Of a stretch of 64,000 bases of DNA, positions 54,247-63,831 are shown one piece after another (position 1 is the stretch's first letter; the number at the start of each line of letters is the position of its first letter). Below the pieces are notes generated by a model, which was not told the DNA's origin, searched no databases, and was given only the letters and a program-made list of their open reading frames with translations. This stretch comes from Bradyrhizobium sp. GTDB lineage: Bacteria; Pseudomonadota; Alphaproteobacteria; Rhizobiales; Xanthobacteraceae. The stretch is from positions 62,001-126,000 of the forward strand of contig NZ_SSNA01000055.1 in the NCBI RefSeq assembly GCF_004799445.1. The letters are read 5' to 3'. The position numbers and the translations under genes are program-made.

Positions 54247-56241
54247 TTAGAACGCAGCCCGGACGCTCCCGCTGACCGCAAAGTCGCTGCCTCCATCGCG
54301 CGCGAAGGTGGTCGAGGCCGTGAGTGTTGCGTTGATATTGCCGCCAAATGCAGCGCCGATGCCGGCGGCGACCTTGCCGTAGGTTTGGTCATGCGCGGAG
54401 ACCGGCGTCAGGATCGGGAGCAGCGGCGCCGTCACCAGCGTCGTCGTCACGTTGCGGCCCGAGCCGGCGAAATCCTGCTCGGCAGTGAGGTTGATGAAAG
54501 GGCTGTACAGCGTCGTCCCCGCGACGAATGGCAATCGCAGTTGGAGCCCGGCGTTGCCGGTCAAGGCGCTGATCGTTTGCCTGTCGACGATCATGGTCAG
54601 CAGGACGTCGCCGCTCTCGGTGTAGGCGCCGATGACCCCGTAGGTGTAGCTGAATCCCGCGATCGGCCCGACGCGGAACGCTCCGGCGTTGACCAGATAA
54701 CCGGTCTCGCCAGCCGCCGTGAAGGTGTCGGCGCTGGTGCTGCCCTGGATCACGTCGATCACGCCCTGGCGGTCGAGCGCGAAATCGTGATGACCATAGA
54801 CAATCACTGCGTCGGCGAACCAGTGGAGGTCGGTGAACGAGCTGTAGCCGGCGAGCTGATAGGATTTCAGGTGGTCATGCGCGTTCTGAACGCCAAGCGC
54901 GACATCGGGTTGCGAGTAGCCCAGCGCAAAACCGAGCCGCCACCTCGAATCATAGCGGTACTCGAGTCCGAAAGTGCCGGCGACGGCGTGATAATCATAT
55001 CCGGCATTGAGGAACTGCTTGTCGAGGCTGGCGCTGGCGTAGCCGAAGTCGCTGTAGACCGACCATCGGTCCTCCGGCCTGAGCGGCGCCGGCGCCTTGG
55101 TCGGGCCCGCATAGGCCATTGCGTTGCCGATCCCGAACGGCTGCAAGCTACGGGTTGCGTCGAGCCGGCCAAGCACCGAGCCGGCGAAGCCGGTGGCAAT
55201 GCTGGTGGTGATGGCACCCTGCGGCACCAACGTGGTCGGCGCGTCGATCTGGTTCGCCATGTAGGTCGCGATCAGCGCCATCGCGGCGCCAGTGGGATGC
55301 ACGGAGTTCTGGTAGAAACAGCCTGCGAAATTCGAATTGACGCTGGCCGGCGTGGTTCCCGAGGGCGGCCCGGCCTCGCAATTGGTGGCGCTGGTGAAGC
55401 CGTACATCCCGGGATTGTTGGCGACGCGCTCCTGCAGGATGCCGAAATTGAATAGAAAGATGCGAACGCCGGATTGCGCCAGAGGCGCCAGCAATTGCTG
55501 GGTCTGCTGGTAATAGGTGTTCGCCCAGGTGTCGCGCAGGGCGTCGGTCAGCAAGGGGTCGCCGGGCTTCTCGGGAAACCATTTCGAACTGCCGGTGCTG
55601 AGCCAGGCGATGTTGCGAGCGCCCTGCGCCGCCATCTGTTGCACGCCGGCCGCCGCATTACCGGCCGAAACGGTCGCGCCCGAGACGATCAGCGCATGCG
55701 GATCGGGCGCACTCGTAAGGCTGATGGCCGACAGATCGTTACCGCCGATCGACAACGCGATCAGGTCGCTGCTGCTGTAGCGCCGGCCTGCCGACTGGGC
55801 GAGTTCGTAACTGAAGCCGTAGCCCGAAGCGATAGGGGGGAGCGTGTTGGTATTGTCAGTTCGCGCGCCGCCGATCGAATAATTGGTCATCCCCGGCAGG
55901 CCATAGATCGATTGCAGCGACTGGACGAAAGTGGTGCTGCCGGTGAAGGTGCAATTGGGATGGTAGATACAGGTTATGCCCGCAAGCTGGAACGCACCGC
56001 CCGGAGCGGCTCCGGTGTCAGCGTAACTATCGCCGAAGCCGTAAAGCGCGGTGAACTGCGCCTTGGCCGGCAAGATCGTGGCTCCCAGTATGACGACGGA
56101 CATAAGCGTCGCCGCCACGACGTCGCCAAACGTCACTCTCCGCTCGATAGACCGTCTTGGTAGAGCGGCGTTGCCGCAAGCGGCGAGAGTTCGACTCCGT
56201 TGCGCCGAAATCGATGGCTTCCGCGCAAGATCGTGGCTCAT
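54247..56241 (-). CDS. GDSL-type autotransporter (passenger plus outer-membrane beta-barrel)
   Basis: A 664-residue outer-membrane protein. A long N-terminal signal region has its hydrophobic core at about residues 40-61. The SGNH/GDSL passenger has the nucleophile GFGDSYADTG (S72), SIGGNDL and HPTG with the histidine near 315. The autotransporter barrel occupies about residues 385-664 and ends in the canonical phenylalanine (SGSVRAAF). At three residues before the catalytic histidine, where these esterases have Asp (DxxH), this protein has Asn (NSVH), so the triad is incomplete. ATG 56241 has AAGGAACCTGCG upstream. Esterase action at the cell surface is therefore uncertain. Confidence 0.88.
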   Translation of the reverse strand: MSHDLARKPSISAQRSRTLAACGNAALPRRSIERRVTFGDVVAATLMSVVILGATILPAKAQFTALYGFGDSYADTGAAPGGAFQLAGITCIYHPNCTFTGSTTFVQSLQSIYGLPGMTNYSIGGARTDNTNTLPPIASGYGFSYELAQSAGRRYSSSDLIALSIGGNDLSAISLTSAPDPHALIVSGATVSAGNAAAGVQQMAAQGARNIAWLSTGSSKWFPEKPGDPLLTDALRDTWANTYYQQTQQLLAPLAQSGVRIFLFNFGILQERVANNPGMYGFTSATNCEAGPPSGTTPASVNSNFAGCFYQNSVHPTGAAMALIATYMANQIDAPTTLVPQGAITTSIATGFAGSVLGRLDATRSLQPFGIGNAMAYAGPTKAPAPLRPEDRWSVYSDFGYASASLDKQFLNAGYDYHAVAGTFGLEYRYDSRWRLGFALGYSQPDVALGVQNAHDHLKSYQLAGYSSFTDLHWFADAVIVYGHHDFALDRQGVIDVIQGSTSADTFTAAGETGYLVNAGAFRVGPIAGFSYTYGVIGAYTESGDVLLTMIVDRQTISALTGNAGLQLRLPFVAGTTLYSPFINLTAEQDFAGSGRNVTTTLVTAPLLPILTPVSAHDQTYGKVAAGIGAAFGGNINATLTASTTFARDGGSDFAVSGSVRAAF

Positions 56242-56512
56242 CGCAGGTTCCTTGGTCGCTTGAGACCGAAACGCAGTCACGACCTAAAGTTGTTAAGTGA
56301 TTCGCGCTGGCGGCGAGTTGTTCCAAATCAATCACGCAGAGCAATTTCCCGGCAGCACGGCTCATTCGGCAAAACGTGCCGGACAAGCGCGATCTGCGGA
56401 AGCCATCGGCCATGAACGCGCGGATGTGAACGAGGCCAGGCTTGATACGGCTCACGGAGCGTATCATTTTGAGCTTGTTCCACCCTGGTTGTGCTGTTTC
56501 CGAGGGCTTGTC

Positions 56513-57124
56513 GTGTTCCGTCGCATCGCCATCGGTCTCATCGTTGCCGTCGCCGGACTGACCATCGCCGGCTCGGCCGACGCCCGGCGACGGCACCCGA
56601 TCGATGCCACCCCGTTTTCGCATGCTCCCTGCAGCGTGCTTTCCGGGCGGCCGTGCACGCCGTCGTTCTGCAGCGTGCTCAATCGCGGACCCTGCATTCC
56701 CGAGATCGACTATCCCTATGGCGAGAACCTGCAGCTGACAATCGAGAGCGCGCCTGCGAAGGATGACGAGGCCAAGTACCAGAAGCCCGACCACGATCTC
56801 GACAATATCGGCGACCTCTTCGCCGCGCTGCGCTCCTGCTGGACGCCGCCACAGGCGCAAGCCGCCAAAGAGGGCATGCAGATGACGGTGCGCTTCAGTT
56901 TCAAGCGATCCGGTGACATGATTGGCCCGCCGCGTGTGACCTACGCCACGGCAGGGGTGCCTGCGGATGTCCGCGACGGCTATTTCAAGGCGATCAACGC
57001 CTCGCTAGACGCCTGCGTGCCACTGAAATTCACCGGCAGTCTCGGCGGCGCGCTGGCCGGACGGCCGATCGCGATCCGCTACGTCGATAACCGCGAAATC
57101 GACAAGCAGAAGGCGACGCCGTGA
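56513..57124 (+). CDS. Secreted hypothetical protein with TonB-C-like end
   Basis: A 203-residue protein starting at GTG 56513 (GAGGG seven bases upstream). The signal peptide is VFRRIAIGLIVAVAGLTIAG with cleavage after ADA. The mature N-terminal part is cysteine-rich (HAPCSV, GRPCTPSFCSV, RGPCIPEI: five cysteines in 30 residues). The C-terminal ~100 residues (DLFAALRSCWTPP; QMTVRFSFKRSGDMIGPPRV) resemble the beta-alpha-beta of TonB C-terminal-like domains without a membrane anchor. The role is unknown. It is divergent from the autotransporter gene. Confidence 0.65.
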   Translation: MFRRIAIGLIVAVAGLTIAGSADARRRHPIDATPFSHAPCSVLSGRPCTPSFCSVLNRGPCIPEIDYPYGENLQLTIESAPAKDDEAKYQKPDHDLDNIGDLFAALRSCWTPPQAQAAKEGMQMTVRFSFKRSGDMIGPPRVTYATAGVPADVRDGYFKAINASLDACVPLKFTGSLGGALAGRPIAIRYVDNREIDKQKATP

Positions 57125-57282
57125 GTGAAGGAGAGCCTGCGCGGTCCGCGCCACGCCGTGGCGGCAACCGGGGGCATCAAATCCGTAGAGCCAAAGGCTT
57201 GTAAAAGCAGGCGTTGGTATGGGAGGCTGGTGATGCTGCACCCAGGCCGCAAGAAATAAACAAAATTCCCGGAGGAAGTTTC

Positions 57283-57591
57283 ATGAAATTGGTCATCGCG
57301 ATATGCTGCACAACGATGCTCGTCACCTGCCAGGAGGCAGCAGCGGCGACGCCAGCGCTGTCCGCGGTGGACTTTTCGACGATGAGCTGTGAACAATTCT
57401 GGCAGAGAACGCCTGCGTCTGATCGCGGTCCTTTCCTGTTCTGGCTAAGCGGCTATTTCGGGCACAAGAAAAGCTCTCCCGTCCTCGACCCCGCGAGCTT
57501 TACCGAGAAGACCAAGGCTCTCGCCGACTACTGCGCCAAGCAGCCCGGTGACAACGTTCTGTCAGCCGCCGAGAAGGCGTTTTCCGATTAG
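57283..57591 (+). CDS. HdeA/HdeB-family periplasmic protein
   Basis: A 102-residue protein with a signal peptide (MKLVIAICCTTMLVTCQEAA, cleavage near AAA). The mature region is DFSTMSCEQFWQRTPASDRG, then LFWLSGYFGHKKSS and a second cysteine in LADYCAKQPGDNV. Two cysteines and this spacing are typical of HdeA/HdeB-type acid-stress chaperones, which bind unfolded proteins in the periplasm. GGAGGAAG precedes the ATG. The acid-chaperone role is inferred from family. Confidence 0.8.
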   Translation: MKLVIAICCTTMLVTCQEAAAATPALSAVDFSTMSCEQFWQRTPASDRGPFLFWLSGYFGHKKSSPVLDPASFTEKTKALADYCAKQPGDNVLSAAEKAFSD

Positions 57592-57686
57592 GCGACGGGA
57601 CTGCCCTGCGCTTTTGGCGCATTGCAGCCTGTGCCCCGAAAGTGTTACCCGATGCCCACAAAAGCCGGCATGCGGAGGAGAACATC

Positions 57687-58271
57687 ATGGGACTGGCGGT
57701 GATGATCCTGGGCCTCGTCGTGTTCCTCGGCGTTCATACGCTACCGGCGCAACGCGAGTTGCGCGCCCGCGTCATCGCCTCGATGGGCGAGGGAGGTTAC
57801 AAGGGCGGCTATGCCGTGGTGTCGCTGCTGGGCCTCGCGCTGATCGTTTGGGGTTTTGCCCATTATCGCGCGACCGGGTGGATCGCTGTCTGGGACCCGC
57901 CAAAGGCGCTCAAGCACCTCGCCATGGCGCTGATGTTGCCGGCCGTCATCCTGGTGGCGGCAGCCTACATCCGCGGCCGCATTTACACCACGCTGAAGCA
58001 CCCGATGCTCGCCGGCGTCAAGCTGTGGGCGGCGGCGCACCTGCTCGCCAACGGCGATCTCGGCGGCATCATCCTGTTCGGCTCGTTCCTGGGATGGGCG
58101 GTGTTCGACCGGATTTCGCTCAAGCATCGAACCGATGCCGGCGCGCCACCGATTCCGGTCGGCGGCTGGGGTAACGACCTGATCGCTGTCGCGGTCGGGA
58201 TCGTCGCCTATCTGGCGCTGGCATTCGCGTTCCATCCCGTCGTGATCGGCGTTCCCGTCGTAGGAGTTTAG
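57687..58271 (+). CDS. NnrU family membrane protein
   Basis: A 194-residue membrane protein with about five helices. GLVVFLGVHTLPAQRELRAR near the start, AYIRGRIYTTLKHPMLAGVK and WAAAHLLANGDLGGIILFGS are hallmarks of NnrU, named from nitrite/NO-reductase clusters in denitrifiers but also found outside them. Here there is no denitrification gene nearby, so its role is unclear. CGGAGGAGAAC precedes the ATG. panB starts four bases after the stop. Confidence 0.9.
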   Translation: MGLAVMILGLVVFLGVHTLPAQRELRARVIASMGEGGYKGGYAVVSLLGLALIVWGFAHYRATGWIAVWDPPKALKHLAMALMLPAVILVAAAYIRGRIYTTLKHPMLAGVKLWAAAHLLANGDLGGIILFGSFLGWAVFDRISLKHRTDAGAPPIPVGGWGNDLIAVAVGIVAYLALAFAFHPVVIGVPVVGV

Positions 58272-58274
58272 AAA

Positions 58275-59099
58275 ATGTCAGTCCAGTCCGCGATCAGGCG
58301 CAAGACTGCACCGGATATCCGCGCCCGCAAGAATGGCGAACCGATCGTGATGCTGACGTCCTATCATGCCCATACCGCCGCATTGGTCGACCGCTATTGC
58401 GATGTCATCCTGGTCGGCGATTCCCTTGGCAATGTGATGCACGGCTTCGAGACCACCGTGCCGGTGACGCTCGACATGATGATCCTGCAGGGGCATGCGG
58501 TGATGCGCGGCTCGCAGCATGCGCTGGTGGTGATCGACATGCCCTTCGGGTCCTATGAAGCCTCGAAAGAGCAGGCGTTTCACGCCGCGGTGAGAATCCT
58601 CAAGGAAACCCATTGCGGCGCCGTGAAGCTCGAAGGCGGCGCGCGGATGGCCGAGACCATCGCGTTTCTGTCCGAGCGCGGCGTTCCCGTGATGGGCCAC
58701 ATCGGATTGACACCGCAGTCGATCAATACGCTCGGCTCGTTTCGCGCCCAAGGCCGCGAGGAGGGCAGCTGGGAGCCGATCGAGAACGATGCCCGCGCGG
58801 TAGCGCAAGCCGGCGCTTTTTCGGTCGTGGTCGAGGCGGTCGCGGAGCCGCTCGCAAGGAAGATCACGGAGACCATCGCCATTCCCACCATCGGTATCGG
58901 CGCCAGCGCCGCCTGCGACGGTCAGGTCCTGGTGCTGGAGGACATGCTGGGGCTGTCGCCGCGGGCGCCGAAATTCGTCCGCCGCTACGGCAATCTCGGC
59001 CCGATGATCGAGGCCGCGATTGAGGGCTATGCCACCGATGTGCGCTCGCGCGCTTTTCCAGGACCCGAGCACGTCTACGGCATGAAGGCGAAGGGCTGA
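58275..59099 (+). CDS. panB: 3-methyl-2-oxobutanoate hydroxymethyltransferase
   Basis: A 274-residue TIM-barrel enzyme making ketopantoate from 2-oxoisovalerate and methylene-THF, the first step of pantothenate synthesis. [67 protein letters not shown] and [17 protein letters not shown] are all as expected, with the metal-binding Asp in GDSLG and the catalytic glutamate in [11 protein letters not shown]. It probably shares a transcript with nnrU. No panC gene is in the window. Confidence 0.96.
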   Translation: MSVQSAIRRKTAPDIRARKNGEPIVMLTSYHAHTAALVDRYCDVILVGDSLGNVMHGFETTVPVTLDMMILQGHAVMRGSQHALVVIDMPFGSYEASKEQAFHAAVRILKETHCGAVKLEGGARMAETIAFLSERGVPVMGHIGLTPQSINTLGSFRAQGREEGSWEPIENDARAVAQAGAFSVVVEAVAEPLARKITETIAIPTIGIGASAACDGQVLVLEDMLGLSPRAPKFVRRYGNLGPMIEAAIEGYATDVRSRAFPGPEHVYGMKAKG

Positions 59100-59345
59100 C
59101 CGGCACACTGCGGCGGACCGGTCGCGCCCACAGGCAGGATAAGCGCTGCCTGAGGGTCGCGGCACGGTAGCAAGGCTGTCCGGGGGCACCGCGGGGAACC
59201 GCTGCGCGGCAGCGTTAACGCTCTGACGGGGCTAGCTTTGCCTTGCCACCGCCATATCGCTAGGATATCGCCGCCGCCACGCGGGGATCAGGTTTGTGGC
59301 AACGCCGGATTGAGGCGCGGCCTATTGGGGATGGGATATCTGTAA

Positions 59346-59999
59346 GTGACTGAATTATTTGACGAAGTCGACGAGGAGGTCCGCCGCGACCAGCTCAAGC
59401 GGCTGTGGGACCAGTATTCGATCTATATCGTCGCGGGCGCGCTGCTGATCATCGCCTCGGTGGGCGGCTGGCGCGGTTATCAGTATTTGGAGGCCAAGAA
59501 GGCGGCCGAGGCCGGCAGCGCCTTCGACGCCGCGGTTGACCTTGCCGAGCAGAACAAGCCTGCCGAGGCCGAAGCGGCCTTCAACAAGCTGGCCGCGACC
59601 GCGCCGTCCGGCTATCGCATGCTGGCGCGGTTCCGTGCGGCGGCGGAAGTCGCGACGCGGGATCCGCAGGCCGGGGCCAAGATCTATGACGACATCTCGG
59701 CCGATCGCAGCGTCGGAGCGGTGGAGCAGGATCTCGCCAGGATCCGCGCCGCCGGCTTGCTGTTGGAGACGGCGAGCTATCCCAACATACTCCAGCGCCT
59801 TGAGACCTCGACCGGGCCGGAGGCGACCTTTCGCCATACCGCGCGTGAATTGCTGGCGCTGTCGGCCTGGCGCGCCAATGACACGACAGCGGCGCGGCAG
59901 TGGCTGGATATGATTGCCAATGATGGCGAGACACCGTCGGGCCTGCGTTCGCGCGCCGAATCGCTGCAGGCGTTGCTTCCACCGGTCGCGAAGAGCTGA
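59346..59999 (+). CDS. YfgM-like TPR protein, inner-membrane anchored
   Basis: A 217-residue protein. The cytoplasmic N terminus is ELFDEVDEEVRRDQLKRLWD, one membrane helix follows (YSIYIVAGALLIIASVGGW, about residues 24-42), then a periplasmic TPR-like region (AGSAFDAAVDLAEQNKPAEA; AATAPSGYRMLARFRAAAEV). This is the YfgM (ancillary SecYEG translocon) layout. The start is GTG 59346. In many proteobacteria yfgM, bamB and der are adjacent; here a lipoprotein gene stands where bamB is expected. Confidence 0.88.
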   Translation: MTELFDEVDEEVRRDQLKRLWDQYSIYIVAGALLIIASVGGWRGYQYLEAKKAAEAGSAFDAAVDLAEQNKPAEAEAAFNKLAATAPSGYRMLARFRAAAEVATRDPQAGAKIYDDISADRSVGAVEQDLARIRAAGLLLETASYPNILQRLETSTGPEATFRHTARELLALSAWRANDTTAARQWLDMIANDGETPSGLRSRAESLQALLPPVAKS

Positions 60000-60014
60000 C
60001 GGCAGGAAAACGAG

Positions 60015-60578
60015 TTGAACGAGAAATCGACCATGCGCCGTCCGCAACGTCTGATCGCGGCTTTCGTCCTCATCGCGCTCTCGGGCGTGATGGCAGGCTG
60101 CTCGAGCGGCATCAGCAGCTGGGATCCGATGGATATGCTCGATTGGCTCGACACCAAGAAGAAGCTGCCGGGCGAACGCAAGCCGGTTTTCCCCGATGGC
60201 GTGCCGGGTCTGGAGCAAGGCGTACCCAAGTCACTTTACAAAGGGGCTTCGCAGCAGGAAATCGACCAGCAGAATGCCCAGGCGGCGGCGGCCGCCGCCG
60301 CGCCGCCACCTCCGCAGGAGGCCAAGCCGAAACGATCAGCCAAATCCAAGAGCAAGCAACCCGACACGGCCGGCACGGACCCCGCCGCAACGCCGGATGA
60401 GGATGGTACCGCGGCAGTGCCCCCGGCTCCCAAGCCCAAGAAGATTGTCCGCCAGCGCACCACCGCGCCGCCGTCCGACCAGCCGGCCGATGCGCAACCG
60501 GCGCAGCAGGCCCAACCGACTCAGCAATCGGCCGCGCCATTCCCGGCGCCGCTGCCGGGCGGCACCTTCCAGCGCTGA
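60015..60578 (+). CDS. Proline/alanine/glutamine-rich lipoprotein
   Basis: A 187-residue predicted lipoprotein. The signal sequence ends in a lipobox-like SGVMAGC (Cys near residue 29), followed by a short conserved-looking segment (SSWDPMDMLDWLDTKKKLPG). Then comes a long low-complexity tail of Ala, Pro, Gln and Lys (AAAAAAAPPPPQEAKPKRSA...). The start is given as TTG 60015, which has AGGA seven bases upstream; ATG 60033 is the alternative and leaves a more compact signal peptide. It may span the periplasm or contact the cell wall; this is inference. Confidence 0.7.
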   Translation: MNEKSTMRRPQRLIAAFVLIALSGVMAGCSSGISSWDPMDMLDWLDTKKKLPGERKPVFPDGVPGLEQGVPKSLYKGASQQEIDQQNAQAAAAAAAPPPPQEAKPKRSAKSKSKQPDTAGTDPAATPDEDGTAAVPPAPKPKKIVRQRTTAPPSDQPADAQPAQQAQPTQQSAAPFPAPLPGGTFQR

Positions 60579-60654
60579 TTTCGGGCTTCCCGTCTCATCG
60601 ATACGCGCGTCCTACGGCGCATTTTCCGGCAAAGTCGGGTGCGGTTTGTCGTGA

Positions 60655-60729
60655 GAGCGTTTTCGAGCGAAGCATGCCCCCGGACTTGATCCGGGTGTGG
60701 TACCGGTTCGCGTGAAGAAAGCGCGTCAA
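60655..60729. repeat. Rhizobial dispersed repeat with nested insertion
   Basis: The outer part reads gagcgttttcgagcgaag ... accggttcgcgtgaagaaagcgcgtc, a repeat common in rhizobia. Between its halves lies an extra palindrome CCCGGA-cttgat-CCGGG type unit (about 60679-60695). It is in the gap upstream of der. Confidence 0.65.
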
Positions 60730-60819
60730 CGGCCCAAGACGGCAGCGTCTGGTCTGATTGAATCAGAACAGACGTTGCCGAAGATGTTCTAATAGATTAC
60801 CCGCGCGCATGGATCGCTT

Positions 60820-62205
60820 ATGCCCTTTACGATCGCCATCATCGGCCGGCCTAACGTCGGAAAATCGACGCTGTTCAATCGGCTGGTCGGGCAGAAGCTT
60901 GCGCTGGTCGACGACGAACCCGGCGTTACCCGCGACCGCCGCGAAGGCGCGGCGCGCCTTGGCGATCTCGAATTCGCCGTGATCGATACCGCTGGCCTCG
61001 ATGAGGGCGCCAAGGGCTCGCTGACCGCGCGAATGCAGGAACAGACCGAAGCCGCCATTGGCCTCGCCGACGCCCTGATGTTCGTGATCGACGCGCGCGC
61101 CGGGCTGACGCCGAACGATCGCGCCTTTGCCGATTTCGCGCGCCGCGCCAACAAGCCGGTGGTTCTGGTCGCCAACAAGAGCGAGGGCAAGCAGGGCGAT
61201 GCCGGTGCGATGGAATCTTACGCTCTCGGCCTGGGCGAACCGATCCAGATCTCGGCCGAGCATGGCGAGGGCCTCAGCGATCTCTACGATGCGCTGCGCG
61301 TCCTGATGCCGGAGCCCGCGGACGAAGACGCGGAATTCGACGATGACGACGTCATCGATCCGGATGAGGACATTTCCAAACGCCCGATCAGGGTTGCCAT
61401 TGTCGGCCGCCCCAACGCCGGCAAGTCCACGTTGATCAATCACCTGCTCGGCGAGGAGCGGCTGTTGACCAGCGCCGAGGCCGGCACCACGCGCGATTCC
61501 ATCTCCGTTGAAATCAACTGGAAGGGCCGCGATTTTAGGGTGTTCGATACCGCGGGCCTGCGGCGGCGCTCGCGGATCGAGGAGAAGCTGGAGAAGCTTT
61601 CGGTGGCGGACGCGCTGCGCGCGGTTCGCTTCGCCGAAGTCGTGGTGCTGATGATGGACGCGCAGAACAGGTTCGAGGAACAGGACCTGCGCATCGCCGA
61701 CCTGATCGAGCGCGAGGGCCGCGCCCTGGTGATCGCGGTCAACAAATGGGACTTGATGGGACGCCAATCAAGCCTGATTTCGGCGTTGCGCACCGACGCC
61801 GATCATCTGTTGCCGCAAGTCAAGGGCATGCCGATCGTCGCGGTGTCCGGCCTGATGGGCGAGGGCATCGACCGGCTGATGAGCGCGATCGAGGAGGCTT
61901 ACGCCGTGTGGAATCGGCGGGTGCCGACGGCTTCGCTTAATCGCTGGTTCGAGCAGGCGGTGGACGCCAACCCGCCGCCCGCGGTCTCGGGCCGCCGGCT
62001 GAAGCTGAACTACATCACGCAGGCCAAGGCACGGCCGCCGAGTTTCATCCTGTTCTGCTCGCGCGCGGACGCCGTGCCGCAATCCTATCTGCGCTATCTC
62101 GTCAACTCCCTGCGTGAATTTTTCGAGCTTCCGGGCACGCCGGTGCGGATTTCGCTGCGCGAGAAGGCCAATCCGTTCGCCCACAAGCGCAGGCGGCCGT
62201 CGTGA
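60820..62205 (+). CDS. der: Ribosome-associated double-GTPase Der (EngA)
   Basis: A 461-residue protein with two GTPase domains needed for 50S subunit assembly. Domain 1 has [16 protein letters not shown] and [11 protein letters not shown]; domain 2 has [33 protein letters not shown] and NKWD. They are joined by an acidic linker with [23 protein letters not shown]-like C-terminal domain ends [14 protein letters not shown] 60820 fits the family start ([15 protein letters not shown]). It is the last core gene before a disturbed region. Confidence 0.96.
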   Translation: MPFTIAIIGRPNVGKSTLFNRLVGQKLALVDDEPGVTRDRREGAARLGDLEFAVIDTAGLDEGAKGSLTARMQEQTEAAIGLADALMFVIDARAGLTPNDRAFADFARRANKPVVLVANKSEGKQGDAGAMESYALGLGEPIQISAEHGEGLSDLYDALRVLMPEPADEDAEFDDDDVIDPDEDISKRPIRVAIVGRPNAGKSTLINHLLGEERLLTSAEAGTTRDSISVEINWKGRDFRVFDTAGLRRRSRIEEKLEKLSVADALRAVRFAEVVVLMMDAQNRFEEQDLRIADLIEREGRALVIAVNKWDLMGRQSSLISALRTDADHLLPQVKGMPIVAVSGLMGEGIDRLMSAIEEAYAVWNRRVPTASLNRWFEQAVDANPPPAVSGRRLKLNYITQAKARPPSFILFCSRADAVPQSYLRYLVNSLREFFELPGTPVRISLREKANPFAHKRRRPS

Positions 62206-62525
62206 GCTGCCTGTAGATGGTCTCCAAACTCCCGATTTGGCATTTAACGGGCAAATCTATCGTTAGTCTCCGGCAGACGTCTGGAACGTTGCCGTTTTGA
62301 GAGACGGCGGCCGCAGACCGGGTTTGATCGAGACTGCGCGGTGGTCGCGGCTGGTGCGTGTTGGGCTTATCCAGATCGCGGGTAACGCGTATGCCTTTGG
62401 CACACGCAGAAGTGCAGTAGTTCGTTTTGGTCCAACCCACCGCCGCTTCTGTCCTAGGGCGTGAACCCATCATAAAACGCGCCCATGGATGCTTTGCCGG
62501 ACTCCGCCTTGGGTCCGATAGCTGC
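62206..62525. other. Gap with possible mobile-element debris
   Basis: A 320-bp non-coding stretch between der and the truncated LysR gene. On the minus strand its left part keeps a frame with NGNVPDVCRRLTIDLPVKCQ, which is uninterrupted but has no start and no family I know. The middle (agggcgtgaacccatcataa, 62456-62475) resembles the end of an IS5-type element. Neither is certain. Confidence 0.4.
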
Positions 62526-63173
62526 CTAAGTTTTGCAGCGAAATGACGCGATATGCCAGAAGCAGTCAAAGGCAAAACCAACGAGGGCTCGGTCAGACAC
62601 TCCTGAGAAACTTGACGAGTGCCCGGTGCTCCCGGCCAGTCCAGGTAGCGTAACGAGCGTCGTTGGCAGAAGGGCTCCTGTGGACGTTCGCAACTCGATG
62701 CGATCAATGTGCAGGCCCGGTGGCGATTGCAGGGATGTGCGGAGCAATGCGTCGACTTTTCCGTCGATCAGTTCGCACAAGTCGTCCGTGGCGACGAGCT
62801 TGGTGCGGGACCATTCTCCAGATCGCCGCAAATTCTCTATCGCTGGATGGCTTTGCTCCGACAGCGTAGGTGAGACGCCCACGCGCAGTTTACGTCCTTT
62901 GAGCGCAGGCGCCACGCCTTCCGTCGCGTCGGCGATTGTGTGGAAGGCCACGCTTATCGAAGGCAAGTAGTTTTCACCCGCTGCCGTGAGCAGGAAGCCG
63001 CGGTGGAATCGTCGAAAGAGCTGCACACCCAGGCTCGCTTCGAGGCTCTTGACCTGCTGGCTGACGGCTCCGGGAGTCACACATAGTTCGTCGGCTGCCC
63101 GCTTAAAACTCAAGTGGCGTGCTGACGCCTCGAACGCACGGAGGCCGTTAAGGGGAGGAAGCCGATAGCTCAT
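62526..63173 (-). CDS. LysR-family regulator, truncated at the C terminus
   Basis: A 215-residue protein with a clean LysR helix-turn-helix (NGLRAFEASARHLSFKRAAD, then VTPGAVSQQVKSLEASLGVQ) of the GcvA-like type. It has only about the first half of the effector-binding domain (RKLRVGVSPTLSEQS). Normal members have about 300 residues. The last ~30 residues (FSGVSDRALVGFAFDCFWHI...) are unlike the family and read into dispersed repeat-like sequence, so the gene was probably cut by rearrangement. DNA binding may survive, but ligand response is unlikely. An alternative start is at 63188. Confidence 0.75.
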   Translation of the reverse strand: MSYRLPPLNGLRAFEASARHLSFKRAADELCVTPGAVSQQVKSLEASLGVQLFRRFHRGFLLTAAGENYLPSISVAFHTIADATEGVAPALKGRKLRVGVSPTLSEQSHPAIENLRRSGEWSRTKLVATDDLCELIDGKVDALLRTSLQSPPGLHIDRIELRTSTGALLPTTLVTLPGLAGSTGHSSSFSGVSDRALVGFAFDCFWHIASFRCKT

Positions 63174-63312
63174 CGTGCAGACAGCCATTGCTTCGATGCG
63201 TGCATCTTCCTGGCATAGAAAAACTAAGTCAACCCGACAGAAGAAATGATTTGATCCATGCTCGCTTTGGCTGCAAGGAACAACGACAGGACCATTTAAT
63301 GGACCAGCGGCC

Positions 63313-63831
63313 ATGGTTGACACGAACGAAGTTGCCATCAGTCACTTACAGCGCCGCAAGATCGAAGGGCGTGTGCTCATCCCATTCATTCAGGCGTTGC
63401 GGGATAAATTCGGCGAAAGCGCAACGCGCGAGGTCGTTGACGAGACAATTCGCAAGCTCGCCGCCGAGGACGGTGCAAGATGGGCTGCAACCTACGGGCG
63501 AACGACTGCGTCACTGCGAAAGGTGGCCCAAGAACTTTGGGCAGGTGGCGGCAGTATGGATGTCGAGATTGTCGGTGAGTCTGAAGATTATCTTGATTTC
63601 AATGTGACTCGCTGTCGATACGCCGAGTTCTACAAAGAGCTGGGTCTCACTGACCTTGGCTTTCGCGTCCATTGCAATCGGGACCACGCCATGGTGGTGG
63701 GCTTCAACGGTGAATTCGAACTGTCCCGAAGTCAGACGATCATGGAAGGCGGGGGCTGCTGCGATTTCAGATTTCGCAAGCGGGCAAATATATCGACAAC
63801 CGCCGGTGCGGGTGTCCGTCTTCGAGGATGA
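63313..63831 (+). CDS. L-2-amino-thiazoline-4-carboxylic acid hydrolase family protein
   Basis: A 172-residue protein resembling the ATC hydrolase family, which in Pseudomonas opens L-2-amino-delta2-thiazoline-4-carboxylate on the way to cysteine. LIPFIQALRDKFGESATREV, DFNVTRCRYAEFYKELGLTD, LGFRVHCNRDHAMVVGFNGE and a C-terminal GGGCCDFRF with cysteines are the matching segments. Rhizobia carry many paralogues of unknown substrate. Its stop overlaps the start of the downstream LuxR-type gene (ATGA), so the two are translationally coupled. It is divergent from the truncated LysR gene. Confidence 0.78.
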   Translation: MVDTNEVAISHLQRRKIEGRVLIPFIQALRDKFGESATREVVDETIRKLAAEDGARWAATYGRTTASLRKVAQELWAGGGSMDVEIVGESEDYLDFNVTRCRYAEFYKELGLTDLGFRVHCNRDHAMVVGFNGEFELSRSQTIMEGGGCCDFRFRKRANISTTAGAGVRLRG

